Assembly: GCA_021186555.1 (NCBI GenBank)
Contig: JAJKFL010000011.1
Span: 6,782,001 to 6,846,000, forward strand
Length of the DNA stretch: 64,000 bases
Direction: 5' to 3'
Origin: Reticulitermes speratus
Lineage: Eukaryota > Arthropoda > Insecta > Blattodea > Rhinotermitidae
Shown here: piece after piece, positions 55,386 to 64,000 of the stretch
Layout of the letters: the number at the start of each line of letters is the position of its first letter
Position numbering within the stretch: the first letter of the stretch is position 1
Program-made: the position numbers and the translations under genes
Notes under the pieces: model-generated
Seen by the model: only the letters and a program-made list of their open reading frames with translations
Databases searched by the model: none
What the model was told of the DNA's origin: nothing

Positions 55386-56059
55386 TTATGATTGTATATG
55401 AAGACATCGAAAAGTTCCCAAAGTTGCTGCTAGAACAAAGCGTGGCAAGTAATACAGCTTTCTGTCACCAGCTGCTTTATTATTGCTGTCTTCTGAGTTA
55501 GTGTAGTGAACTTTGCAGCCATAACTCTCTGCATTGCTTCTCAGTAGGTTTTCATTGTTGTGCTTACTATGTGTGCCATTGTTGGAAGCACCGGCGGAAG
55601 GCTTCTTTTGGAATCTTCCGGAGTTCGGCCGTCGCATTTGATTTGATGTCCTCCATGGTTTGCGAAACGTGTCCCCTTAAGGCCCATTTTCAGAGTAGAG
55701 AACAGCCAAAAGTCACTCGGAGCGAAATCCGGAGAGTACAGTGGTTGGGTGATGACAGGAATGTTTTTCTCGGCGAGGAATTGCTGCACAACAAGTAATG
55801 TGTGGCTTGGTGCGTTATCGTGATGCAGAAACCACTGTCCATGCCACTTGTCGGGCCGCTTCCTCCGAAGTGCATCGCGCAACCTCTGCAAAACTTGCAC
55901 GTAGAGATGACCAGTAACACTCTGTCCAGGCGGTACGAACTCATGGTGCACCAAACCGTCATTCTCCGTCTGCAGGGGAATTCTGGGAACTTTTTGACTG
56001 CCCATCGTAGAGCATCTCAAAAAGTTTTTTATAACACAGAACCTTGATATGTGCACCAT
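55386..56059 (-). pseudogene. Mariner transposase, 5' truncated and frameshifted
   Basis: The minus-strand ORF 55541-56059 contains LVHHEFVPPGQSVTGHLYVQ, WFLHHDNAPSHTLLVVQQFL, then SPDFAPSDFWLFSTLKMGLK. HHDNAPSH and SPDFAPSDFWLF are the second and third catalytic regions, spaced 34 residues as in the D,D34D mariners. A frameshift near 55640 moves the C-terminal part into another frame (55386-55637). The first catalytic Asp, the DNA-binding domain and the terminal inverted repeats are missing. Confidence 0.88.
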
Positions 56060-56315
56060 TAATAAGACACAGGATGTCCAGCTGATATTCCCATGTCTCT
56101 GCCATGTGTGCTCATTCCTCTGCAGTCACACCAACCGTGGAGTCCGTAGTTCTTCAACAAAGGTTGTCAGTGGCATGCACAGGAGTGAAGTACTTTCTGT
56201 TTGACAGAACCTCGCGAAAAGAAGGCTCGGTGTGTGGTGTATGGAGATTGCAGCGTTTATCAGTGTGGGCTGATGCACAGTAGTGCAATTGCCCTATTCT
56301 TGCTGTTGAGGTTGT

Positions 56316-56530
56316 CGGGGCCAGGATAGCATAGTCGGTTTAGTGACTTGCTGTGAGCTGGGTGTTTCAGGGTTCGAACCTCGTTGGGGGCAAGATATTT
56401 TATCTTCTACACACCCATCCAGCCGCCTGTACAATGGGTACCAGGGCCCTTTCCCGGGGGTAAAACGGCTGGGGCATGGTGTTGACCGCCCACACCCATC
56501 TTGCACTAAGGTGAAGAATGAGTCTTTTCT
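56316..56530 (+). repeat. SINE2 copy
   Basis: The head GGGGCCAGGATAGCATAGTC, GGTTCGAACCTCGTTGGGG is followed by the body CACACCCATCCAGCCGCCTG, GGGGGTAAAACGGCTGGGGC, GACCGCCCACACCCATC. The tail is interrupted by GAATGAGTCTTTTCTTTC. Confidence 0.8.
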
Positions 56531-56539
56531 TTCTTTATC

Positions 56540-57190
56540 GTGTCCGGACCATTAAATTAAAGATTTTTTGCCCAGTATTGGGCTACGTCAAATCCTTTTT
56601 TATTTGCAAGCCATAAATCCTCGAGGGTGCATTTCTGGGGGCAGTCCCTGCATGATAGGATATGTCCCATATATTGTACCTCTTCACAGCCACAATACAG
56701 GTCGTCGGAGTTTGTTTTGCCCCATTTCACCATATTTGTTTTTACTGGTGCCACCCCTGTTCAAATGCGGTTAAGAGATTTCCAGGTATTGAAATCAAGG
56801 AGGTGGCTACCAGGGAAAATCTGATTAAGGGGGAAGTCTTCCGGTGGTTCAACTTGCACTGTTCCGAGGAAGCTATTCCGCGATTTTAATCTTCTCTGTG
56901 GTGTTCTGGCTCCGTAGAGTGCGTGTCGCTCATCGACAGTTTGCTTGATCTTCTCTATGTGTTCCGCTGCCTTCCGACGAGATGTAGGAGCTGCGAAGCC
57001 TGCCGTTCTATAGAGGTTTGGCAATGGCGTTGGTTTCATACATCCTGTCACTATCCTACATGTCTCGTTGAGCGCCGTGTCGACTTGATTGGTGTGGGCA
57101 GATCTATTCCACACAGGACATGCGTATTCTGCAGTTGAAAAGCAAAGTGCTTGTGCAGTTAGTCGGAGAACGTTAGGGTTTGCTCCCCAT
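56540..57190 (-). mobile_element. Non-LTR retrotransposon 3' end, Jockey/I-like
   Basis: Minus-strand ORFs give NQVDTALNETCRIVTGCMKP, NLYRTAGFAAPTSRRKAAEH, RHALYGARTPQRRLKSRNSF, then in the next frame MVKWGKTNSDDLYCGCEEVQ and MGHILSCRDCPQKCTLEDLW. This is the region after the reverse transcriptase, with a C-terminal Cys-rich knuckle (CxC.., ..H.L.C..CP..C). One frameshift near 56760 splits it. The 5' part is absent. This LINE family is unrelated to the RTE-like tails. Confidence 0.8.
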
Positions 57191-57194
57191 ATAC

Positions 57195-57265
57195 TTCCCG
57201 TAAGCGAAGAATGAGTACAGCTATACCTCTGCCCCCCATCTGTGCCTGCATGGCATGTTATGGGG
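57195..57265 (+). repeat. SINE2 tail fragment
   Basis: AGAATGAGTACAGCTATACC, TCTGCCCCCCATCTGTGCCT, GCATGGCATGTTATGGGGAG matches the SINE2 3' end. It abuts the LINE and may have ended up here through it. Confidence 0.6.
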
Positions 57266-57688
57266 AGACCTGTTGCCTGTTGACGTTGTCACTGCCATAC
57301 CTTATCTGAATATGCAGGAGCTCTTTGGCTCCTGAGGTGGAAGACCTACACTCAACAGCCATCTTCCAGCAGAATGTTGCTGCACTCCATACATTTCTGA
57401 CTGTGAGAGATTGCTGGACAAAATGTCCTCCAACATTTGGATTGGTTCACTGCTAGACCACTTACATGGTCATTGCAATCTCCAGACGTAACTTCTCTAG
57501 TCTTTTGTTTGTGATGCTCAGTTTTTGTCATAAATGTACGGATGGATATATTGTTGTGGCTGCACACATGCACGAGAACACATGGCAAGGATTGGCATAT
57601 CAGTTGGGACACTTTGTATGTGCCTCATATTATAGCCTTTAAGTTATTATGCGCTGTAAACGTTTCAAGAAGTTTGTGGACAGCTATA

Positions 57689-57964
57689 CAGTAGTCCCCC
57701 CCCCGTATCCGCGGGTGATACGTTCCAAGACCTACCGCGGATGCCCGAAACCGCGGATAGTAGCGAACCCTATATACAGGGCATACACAAAAGAATGGTG
57801 CGGTTTTAATACTGACTGAAGTCGACACTGGCAAATTAAAACGTAAATACTGAAATCGACCATGGTCGACTTTGGCAGTGAATGTGTTAATATTTTCGGG
57901 CCGCGGTAAACCGCGGATAACTGAAACCGCGGATACCGAATCCGCGGATACGGGAGTTCTACTG
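57689..57964. mobile_element. Tigger-type MITE
   Basis: Inverted ends CAGTAGTCCCCCCCCC..GTATCCGCGG and ..CCGCGGATACGGGAGTTCTA..CTG with TA on both sides bound 276 bp. GTGATACGTTCCAAGACC, CCCGAAACCGCGGATAG and AGCGAACCCTATA follow the left end. The remembered resemblance to a mammalian Tigger family is strong but unchecked. The middle holds a half copy of the TACAGGGTGT palindrome (57776-57815). Confidence 0.85.
57776..57815. mobile_element. Half copy of the TACAGGGTGT palindromic MITE
   Basis: TACAGGGCATACACAAAAGA, ATGGTGCGGTTT matches one arm of the MITEs at 7551 and 17740. The other arm is absent, replaced by unrelated sequence. Confidence 0.75.
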
Positions 57965-58339
57965 TATATCCCTTGTGTCAGGTTTAAAACTTGCTGCATT
58001 GACTGTGATAATTACGTAAAGGAGAAATCAAAGTTGGCAAGGAAAATAAGGCGGATTGTTCTGTTAATACATATGATAAACGTAATAACAGAATGTAAAA
58101 GCTAATGCTCGAGATTTGCTGTAGAACTCTGCTGCTTTGTTATTGAACATTATCAGTGATAATCTAAATCGCGTGTGTGTGGGAAAAGCTTATCCTTCAT
58201 GTCAGTAAACAACTGAAGATAATTTATCTGGAATGCAGCTTACCAAGGTGAATCCATCACTACACCCACAGTAAAAATAAAAAGAATAAAGAAATAAACA
58301 TGGTTATATTGGAGACGCAACAAATATATACGAGGCTAA

Positions 58340-58740
58340 AAGAATGACTTTTAGGCGCATTCACAAAACGACTATTAGCTTCGTCATGTCCACATTTTCA
58401 TGGTCGGATTTTCATGAAATTTGATATTTTACGTGAAGACCTATGTGCATTTATGACAGTATCTCACTGAATTCTCCTTAGGATGAGAAATGTTTCGGAC
58501 AGAAGTTGTAGAGAAAATAAAAAAAAACACGCATTTCATGTTCAATAACTTTTTCCCGAAAATCGTGCCGTTTATGAGATAACGTGGAAAAATATTGTAG
58601 AGCCGCACAGCTCACAGATGACAATATAATACGGCGCATGCGCTTTGTATGTTGGGTAACTAAGGCTACAGAAACACACTCACAATATGTAATACTTATT
58701 GCGTTTCCACGGCAACAACTAAGAACGTAAAATCACTAAA
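58340..58740. repeat. Dispersed repeat family X, copy 3
   Basis: GGATTTTCATGAAATTTGAT, TTATGACAGTATCTCACTG, AATCGTGCCGTTTATGAGAT, ACGGCGCATGCGCTTTG and GCGTTTCCACGGCAACAACT match the copies at 8.4 and 25.4 kb, same orientation. Confidence 0.75.
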
Positions 58741-59029
58741 AAAAACTGTACAGTATAGCCTGCCTCTCCAGCGTCGACCGGAGTCAAAGTTAACGCAAAA
58801 TTGTACCCCACGAGGCTTATTTATATTGGAGAACTTCCCTTTCACGCCCGAAGTATTAAAAAAAAAACTTAATATTTTAATATAAAATACACTTCTTATA
58901 TTTTAATATACAATCTTATTTTTATGTAGTTTCGTGTTATACAACTTCAATTTTTGTAAAGTTGAGATCTCAGCTAAATGGAAAATATCATTTTATGGGT
59001 TGTAAATTATCTTTCTTTGTGTATCTTTA

Positions 59030-59077
59030 ATTGCCTGATGATGGCTTTCTCAAAAGCCGAAACATGTAGAATGCAAT
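59030..59077 (+). ncRNA. Hammerhead-ribozyme-like motif, sense to the TBC gene
   Basis: Plus strand: ATTGC, CTGATGA, T, GGCTTT-CTCA-AAAGCC, GAAAC, ATGTA, GAAT, GCAAT. Stem II has six perfect pairs. ATTGC/GCAAT pair as a five-base stem I after a four-base bulge, like the internal loops of natural hammerheads. Both core boxes are intact. It is the only well-formed copy in the sense direction of a host transcript, in the first intron of the TBC gene. No inverse partner was found. Confidence 0.6.
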
Positions 59078-59700
59078 AAAATTTGTATAAACTAAGTCGT
59101 GACTGACGGTCTATGCTTTCTTTCCGCGAATGCAAGTCCATTCACCATCGAGCAATGTCTTGTGAGCGTGTGAGCTCACGAGGAAGGACGAAGTGGGCGT
59201 ACATGTGGCGGAGTAGGAGCCAAATTTGCAGCTAGAGACCAGTTTACATAAATTTGAGAAAGAAACATTTCTAACCGATTCTGTGTTAAATGTCAGACAA
59301 TTGGGAGACCGCAGATCTGCTCTTTGGGAGTATCAGTTCTTCGATCACCTAGAAAATCCACGAAGATGCGACCTGCAGATTTCCAGACTCCAAGAACCTC
59401 CGTGAGACGTGTCGTGAGGAAGGAAGACTACCATAAATATAGGCCTACATCAGCGAATTAAGTGACAGTGTAATGGGCCAGGCTAGCGTAGTCGGTATAG
59501 CGACTCGCTACGGGCTGGACGGTCCGGGGATCGAATCCCGGTATGGGGCGAGAATGTCCGCATCCGTCCAGACCGGCCCTGGGGCCCACCCACCCTCCTG
59601 TACAATGACTACCGGGTCATTCCCGGGGGTAAAGCGGCCGGGGCGTGGCGTTAACCACCCACCTCCATCTAGCGCCGAGGTTAAAGAAACAGTAGAGTTA

Positions 59701-60311
59701 TGCCGGCCACACACGTTCAGGTAGGCCTGTCAGTTTTGCCTGCGCAGGCCGCCTGAAGAGAGGCGGCCGGATAAACTGAAGTCCCCACACACGTTCAGGC
59801 GAATCCCGCTAGTCTTGATCATGGCCTCAACAGACGACGACACGCTCGCTATTGTTGGCTTGCTAATAGCTATGAAGAGTAAAAATAAGCGTAAAATGTG
59901 GTGTAAAGAGTGGTTACAAAAAAGAAACACGTATTCCCATGTAAATTTCTTGACTGAGTTCAAGCTGGCCCCTAAAGACTGGCATAATTATTTGCGAATG
60001 GATGAAGAAACATACAACTCCTTTCATTAGTGGCGCCATTAATTGAAAAGAAAAATACAGTGATGAGGAGGTTCTGACTGGCTTCAACACGTGGCCTGAA
60101 TTGACGCCGTTCCGGCCGGCGGCCGGCCGGAACCTACACACGCTCCGGTACGCCTGCGCAGTCCTCCGGCCTGCCGGTTGGTCGAACGAGTTTTCGTATT
60201 TGCTCCGGCCGCCTGTACAGTTATAACTGAAAGGTGTGCCGGACCCTACACACGCTCCGGCGGCCTGTCGCAGGCAGAACTGACAGGCCGCCGGAGCGTG
60301 TGTGGCCGGCA
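59701..60311 (+). mobile_element. PIF/Harbinger deletion derivative
   Basis: 611 bp with inverted ends TGCCGGCCACACACGTTCAGG and the inverse of CCGGAGCGTGTGTGGCCGGCA (two mismatches over 21). The target duplication is TTA at 59698-59700 and 60312-60314, the three-base preference of Harbinger elements. Extra copies of CACACACG(T/C)TC(A/C)GG lie inside near both ends. The G- and C-rich ends contrast with the AT-rich surroundings. Confidence 0.93.
59821..60030 (+). pseudogene. N-terminal piece of a Harbinger transposase
   Basis: ASTDDDTLAIVGLLIAMKSK, ..WCKEWLQKRNTYSHVNFLTE, ..WHNYLRMDEETYNSF resembles the start of Harbinger transposases (W...WL..R...G....L..EL...D...Y..YLRM....F..L). The DDE domain is absent. 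The ORF stops at 60030, so it is a remnant left after internal deletion. Its open frame suggests the deletion is recent. Confidence 0.8.
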
Positions 60312-60929
60312 TTATACTTCTAGTCCCACTTTTTGCCTTCATGGCAGGTTATAGGGTGAACTTTACGTTTATTAACAATAAACAATGCGGTGATTTTCCT
60401 GCTATACCTTGCCGCTTGAAGTGTGTGTGAGAGAGAGAGCAACGGGAATTGTTCTCAGCAGCGTGTCCGTGTAACTAAATTCCATCTCTGTCCTACGAGT
60501 AATGCGGAGATAATACAGCCATACTTCCTCGTCGCTGTGGTAACAAGCGAGAAAGAGGACGGGAAGACTAGAGACAAGATACGGATTGTCTGTGCGCTAG
60601 TTATGTGGGACTCTTTGTCACACTACGCGCTGGATACGACACATAGGTGAAAGACTTGGTTAAAACCTGTTCTTGTATTGAAGAACCAGATCTGGGCTGT
60701 TGCGACGTGTGTTTGGGTAATTGCTTGCCGCCGTTTCAAAGGAACGTACCGCCAGTCTTGTAATTGACTCATGAACCCGCAGAACTGGGAATCCCAGCCA
60801 GAGCGTGTAACGTATTTGAAGATGTTTTGTCCGCCCCTCGTATTAATCACAGCCCACATACGTACCATCATTATTACGAATATCGTGCCTAATGTTTTCA
60901 TTCATTGACACCGTGTAGTCTTGTTTGTG

Positions 60930-60977
60930 GTTGCTGACGTTTCGGAGGATTCTACTGCCTCTGTCTTCAGGGTAGCG
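60930..60977 (-). ncRNA. Hammerhead-like motif with intact CTGAAGA
   Basis: Minus strand: GCTAC, C, CTGAAGA, CA, GAGG-CAGTAGAAT-CCTC, C, GAAAC, GTC, AGCAAC. Both boxes and GTC are present, and stem II is four pairs. GCT/AGC might pair as stem I with bulges. Confidence 0.4.
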
Positions 60978-61722
60978 TGGCTCTTATAGTCCAGAAGACA
61001 ATCTAAATATTAACCAACTTGAAAACGTCAAATTTCAGGAAATAGTCTTGCATGTCCCACGCAAACACAGTTAGTAGAATTAGTCAATTACCATTAGTTA
61101 AATGCGTGAAATGGGTTACAGAAAGACCACAACATCCGGAAGATAATGAAGTGGAGAAGTACCATAGGTGATATTCTGCTGCAGGCTAACATTAGCTTTA
61201 GTCACTGATTGGGGGAATAAGAAACAGAAATATTTCAGATGCCTCCGGCTTTGTATGCGAGCAAATGATATCCCAGTGTGACGTTTTTGAGAGCCATCTT
61301 AGATAAAGTCTTCGAACACTTCTATAAATGACACTCTGTCTACCTTTAAATGGCAGCACATCTGCATCATTGTAGTGTTATCTTACGTTTACAACACATT
61401 TGGTGTTTATCAGTAGATAAAATGCATTCTTTGGTCAAATAAATGTCACAAAGGAGCATAAAGTGCCTGTCTGTTGATGGCGGGACGAAGTCTAGCATAG
61501 TCTGTATGCAGACTGCAAAATGTCTCAGAGACGTGGTGTGACTGGACACAGCGGGCTGTTATGTCTCAAAGACGGTGTTAGGTAGCAATGAGTTAAAGTC
61601 TGTTCATAAAGTGTTGGAAGGAAAGTGACCAGTACAGGGCATGACCTGGAACATCATAAAATGAGGAAAATGGGAAACAGGTTCAGGATATTGTCCATTC
61701 TGAACATCATCAGGCGACAGAG

Positions 61723-62215
61723 GTGAGATCTGCGCTCTTCTGGGATATTACACGGCGTCGTGTGTTAATTGTTTACCGACGTTTCGGGACAACATATCGG
61801 TCCCATGTATACGGTGATTGTAGTGAGTGTTAAAATTGGGGAATTTTGAAGTTTACTTGGCAAGACTACGTTTGTTGTCGAGATTTCGAAGGAACATGAC
61901 GTTTTCATCTTCGGTGGGTGAGATCTGCGCTCTTCTGGGATATTACACGGCGTCGTGTGTTAATTGTTTACCGACGTTTCGGGACAACATATCGGTCCCA
62001 TCTTTATGGTGATTGTAGTGAGTGTTAAAATTGGCGAATCTTGAAGTTTACTTGGCATTGTGGTTGAGGACTACGTTTGTTGTCGAAATTTCGAAAGGAA
62101 CATTTTTTTCATTTTCGGGGGGGTGAGATCTGCACTCTTCTGGGATATTACGCCGCGTAATATCCCAGAAGAGTGCAGATCTCATCAACATCGCAGCAGA
62201 AGCCTGAAATCAATC
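61723..62215. repeat. Tandem G-family repeats (~200 bp), last unit a hairpin
   Basis: GTGAGATCTGCGCTCTTCTG begins units at 61723 and 61918, and GTGAGATCTGCACTCTTCTG a third at 62123. The first two contain GACGTTTCGGGACAACATAT. The third folds back on itself at once: CTGGGATATTACGCCGCG, then CGTAATATCCCAG. Between cores, the units share GTGATTGTAGTGAGTG and TTTACTTGGCA. Confidence 0.8.
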
Positions 62216-62721
62216 TTCGGGAGTCTTCTCAGACCTCTTAGGCCCTTGAAGATGAAGACACTGTTTGCCTTCAAAAATGTTTGGAACTGATTATCCAGTG
62301 ACATGGAAACATATCCCAGAAGCACAAAGTTCTTAATATTCAAATTTAATTTGGTAGTTACCACGCTATCCACTGTAAGGATCTGAAGATACGTTGTATG
62401 TGTCAACTTGTCATACCCATAAATAATGTGATGTCCAAATGGGCATCGCTGGTGAGGTCATCGGCGAGCCAATAATGATTCACACTTTCTCTGAAAAAAT
62501 CTTGTATGATATGTGACGAAACCTGGTATTTCATGTGATGCAACAAGTAAATGACAATCGTACGTTGTTGATGAAAGTGCTCAGAAGTGGTTAGCCTAGG
62601 TTAGTATATTTAGCATAGCATTTGCACAGATAGACTGCAGGAAACGATGAAAAATCTGTTGATATTTGACATCTGGGTTGAATGTCAGACTTTGGGCTTC
62701 ATGAATACGAAAAGGGAATAC

Positions 62722-62816
62722 TAGGTAAAGGTAAAGCAATCCCATTACAGGTCTCGACAGGCCCTTAGGGTTCCAGGAGGTTGAGGCTCCCAGATTTCTA
62801 GACAATCGGCACATGT
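62722..62816 (-). repeat. SINE3 fragment
   Basis: The minus strand gives CGATTGTCTAGAAATCTGGG, AGCCTCAACCTCCTGGAACC and TGTAATGGGATTGC with tail TTTACCTTTACC, the 3' third of the SINE at 47.57 kb. A SINE2 begins directly after it. Confidence 0.8.
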
Positions 62817-62817
62817 A

Positions 62818-63095
62818 GGGGGCCGGGATAGCTCAGTCGGTATAGCGACTCACTACGGGCTGGACGGTCCGGGGATCGAATCCCAGTGGGGGCGAGATTT
62901 TCCGCACCCGTCCAGACCGGCCCTCCTATACAATGGGTACCGGGTCTTTTTCCCGCGGGTAAATCGGCCGGGGCGTGGAGTTGACCACCCACCCTCATCT
63001 AGTGTCGGGGTTAAAGAAAGAGTAGAGCTATACCTCTACTCCCCCTCTGGGCCTTCATGGCCTGTTATAGGGAGAACTTTACTTTCACCTTTTAC
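62818..63095 (+). repeat. SINE2 copy, near full length
   Basis: Head GGGGCCGGGATAGCTCAGTC, GGTATAGCGACTCACTACGG, B box GGGGATCGAATCCCAGTGG, then the body (CCGTCCAGACCGGCCCTCCT, GGGTAAATCGGCCGGGGCG, AAAGAAAGAGTAGAGCTATA) to GGGAGAACTTTACTTTCACC. It is close to the apparent family consensus, apart from a small deletion after CCGGCCC. Confidence 0.88.
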
Positions 63096-63411
63096 TGCGT
63101 GCTGTAACCATAAAAAAGTTCCACTTTTTTCCACAGATTTTGTTTGTGTGTTTTGCATGATTGTAATAATCAACAGTGATCATTTCCATAAACATAATTA
63201 AGCAGTTTGTCTTCGTGATGGAGACTCTGAGGGAGGAACACGGATCTTAAATACGTGTTTCTTGCATGAAATTCTTGCTTTAAAGGGTTAACTAGTCATT
63301 GGGACTACCGAAAATTACCCAGTTCTTCCACTGCTTTCGGTCTAAACGCTCAAGTTTATCTTTATTGGACTCTCTTTTACTTATTCTTTACGACACAGCA
63401 TTCCTCCCCCA

Positions 63412-63630
63412 AGGCTGTGCCATGGCCCAGGCGGTTAGTTGCCGACCTGTCACCGCCGAGGCCCGGATTCAAAACCCAGGCCAGTCCATGTAGGACTTTT
63501 GGTGGGCGAAGTGGCACTGGGACAGGTTTTCCTCCGAGTACTTCGGTTTTCCCCTGGCAGTATCACTGTACCGGCGCTCTGTGTTCATTCATTCATCCAT
63601 CCCCGACGCTGTATAATATCAATAATTGAC
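63412..63630 (+). repeat. tRNA-derived SINE (family SINE4)
   Basis: CAGGCGGTTAGTTGCCGACC, GGCCCGGATTCAAAACCC is a tRNA-like head with A- and B-box words. The body GGACTTTTGGTGGGCGAAGT, GGGACAGGTTTTCCTCCGAG, TTCGGTTTTCCCCTGGCAGT ends in ATTCATTCATCC. This is the only copy in the window. Confidence 0.75.
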
Positions 63631-64000
63631 AGGGTCGTTAAATAGTACACTTTAAAAGGTATTTCTCGCATTTAAGTATTTTTGTCTCTTGGGGTTAATA
63701 TGTTTTTCAAGTTCCAAAAGAAATATATTTGCCCTGTATTATTTTTTTCTCCTCCCTGCTATCTAACAAGAAATCAGGTTCGTCTCATTTTTTGAGACCA
63801 GTACGGTCACATTGATTTGCCTGCGATATTCTTAGTTGCCTCTACCATTTTTGGCATATGCAGTGTTCGCTAGGTACAGAGCATGGTGTCCGGATAGGCT
63901 GTTAACTGCTGACACTTACAGACACTGAAGTTCGATTTACACAAAGAGAACTAACTATGTTTTGATGAATTTCCTCTGTCTGTCCTTCCCTTGAACCTTG

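Larger units (their letters stand above)
59472..60375 (+). repeat. SINE2 copy split by a Harbinger element
   Basis: The SINE2 head (GGGCCAGGCTAGCGTAGTCG, GGATCGAATCCCGG) and body run to GAAACAGTAGAGTTA at 59700. They resume after the element as TACTTCTAGTCCCACTTTTT, GCCTTCATGGCAGG to about 60375. Confidence 0.85.
54784..64000 (+). other. First coding-side intron of the TBC gene (to window end)
   Basis: No further TBC exon was found to 64000. The interval holds a mariner, a LINE, MITEs, SINEs and G-family repeats listed separately. I see nothing in about 54800-55300, 57270-57685, 57970-58330, 58745-59025, 59080-59470, 60380-60925, 60985-61720, 62290-62720, 63100-63410 and 63640-64000, apart from scattered A- and T-rich tracts. 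Confidence 0.6.

Noticed and set aside
55571-55798. Plus-strand ORFs at 55571-56047
   Set aside because: They are antisense to the mariner transposase.

Overview
This looks like nuclear DNA from an arthropod, most likely a hemimetabolous insect with a large, repeat-filled genome such as a cockroach or relative. The reasons are long introns, many tRNA-derived SINEs, decayed LINE, Penelope, hAT, Tigger, mariner and Harbinger copies, and two genes that read like their insect orthologues. The order-level guess is inference.

Two protein-coding genes can be supported, both on the + strand. The first fills 772-33968: a Na+/K+-ATPase beta subunit (nervana-like) in seven coding exons (772-907, 20454-20594, 26561-26671, 28618-28799, 30964-31062, 32729-32897, 33862-33968). 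The splice phases agree at every junction, and the exons join to 945 nt, or 314 residues plus stop. The second begins at 54397: the first coding exon (CDS 54462-54783) of a skywalker/TBC1D24-type Rab-GAP. Its remaining exons lie beyond the window. All other ORFs seen are transposon remnants, repeats or unsupported.

The most unusual gene feature is in exon 2 of the beta-subunit gene. The last 39 exon bases, the splice donor and the first 27 intron bases are repeated five times in tandem (66 bp = 22 codons per unit). The array is open and in frame, so there are five identical, phase-compatible 5' splice sites.

The most interesting noncoding feature is a set of hammerhead-ribozyme-like motifs: CTGATGA, a short stem II, GAAAC, then ATGT, with complementary flanks forming stem I. 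The best copies are at 19.1, 28.15, 32.35 and 59.03 kb. Several sit in the arms of palindromic elements in which an antisense motif faces a decayed sense one (19.0-19.7, 32.3-32.6, 41.8-42.2 and 43.1-43.45 kb). A second family (GAAACGTC, CTGAAGA or TTGAAGA) forms palindromes at 15.74-16.01, 16.70-16.90, 53.13-53.32 and 61.7-62.2 kb. Remnants of Penelope-like elements, the group known to carry hammerheads, occur at 15.2-15.5 and 29.5-29.86 kb.

Layout: 1-34 kb is the beta-subunit gene, its large introns packed with SINEs, RTE-like LINE tails, hAT MITEs (7.10-7.90, 9.28-9.59, 18.51-18.99), small palindromic MITEs and the ribozyme-like palindromes. 34-54.4 kb is intergenic, with a Tigger-like element (39.66-41.08), a decayed gag-like ORF (48.3-49.1), more SINEs and microsatellites. 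54.4-64 kb is the first intron of the TBC gene, with a truncated mariner (55.4-56.06), a LINE 3' end (56.5-57.2), a Tigger-type MITE (57.69-57.96), a Harbinger derivative inside a SINE (59.70-60.31) and tandem palindromic repeats near 62 kb. No functional tRNA, rRNA or CRISPR array was found.
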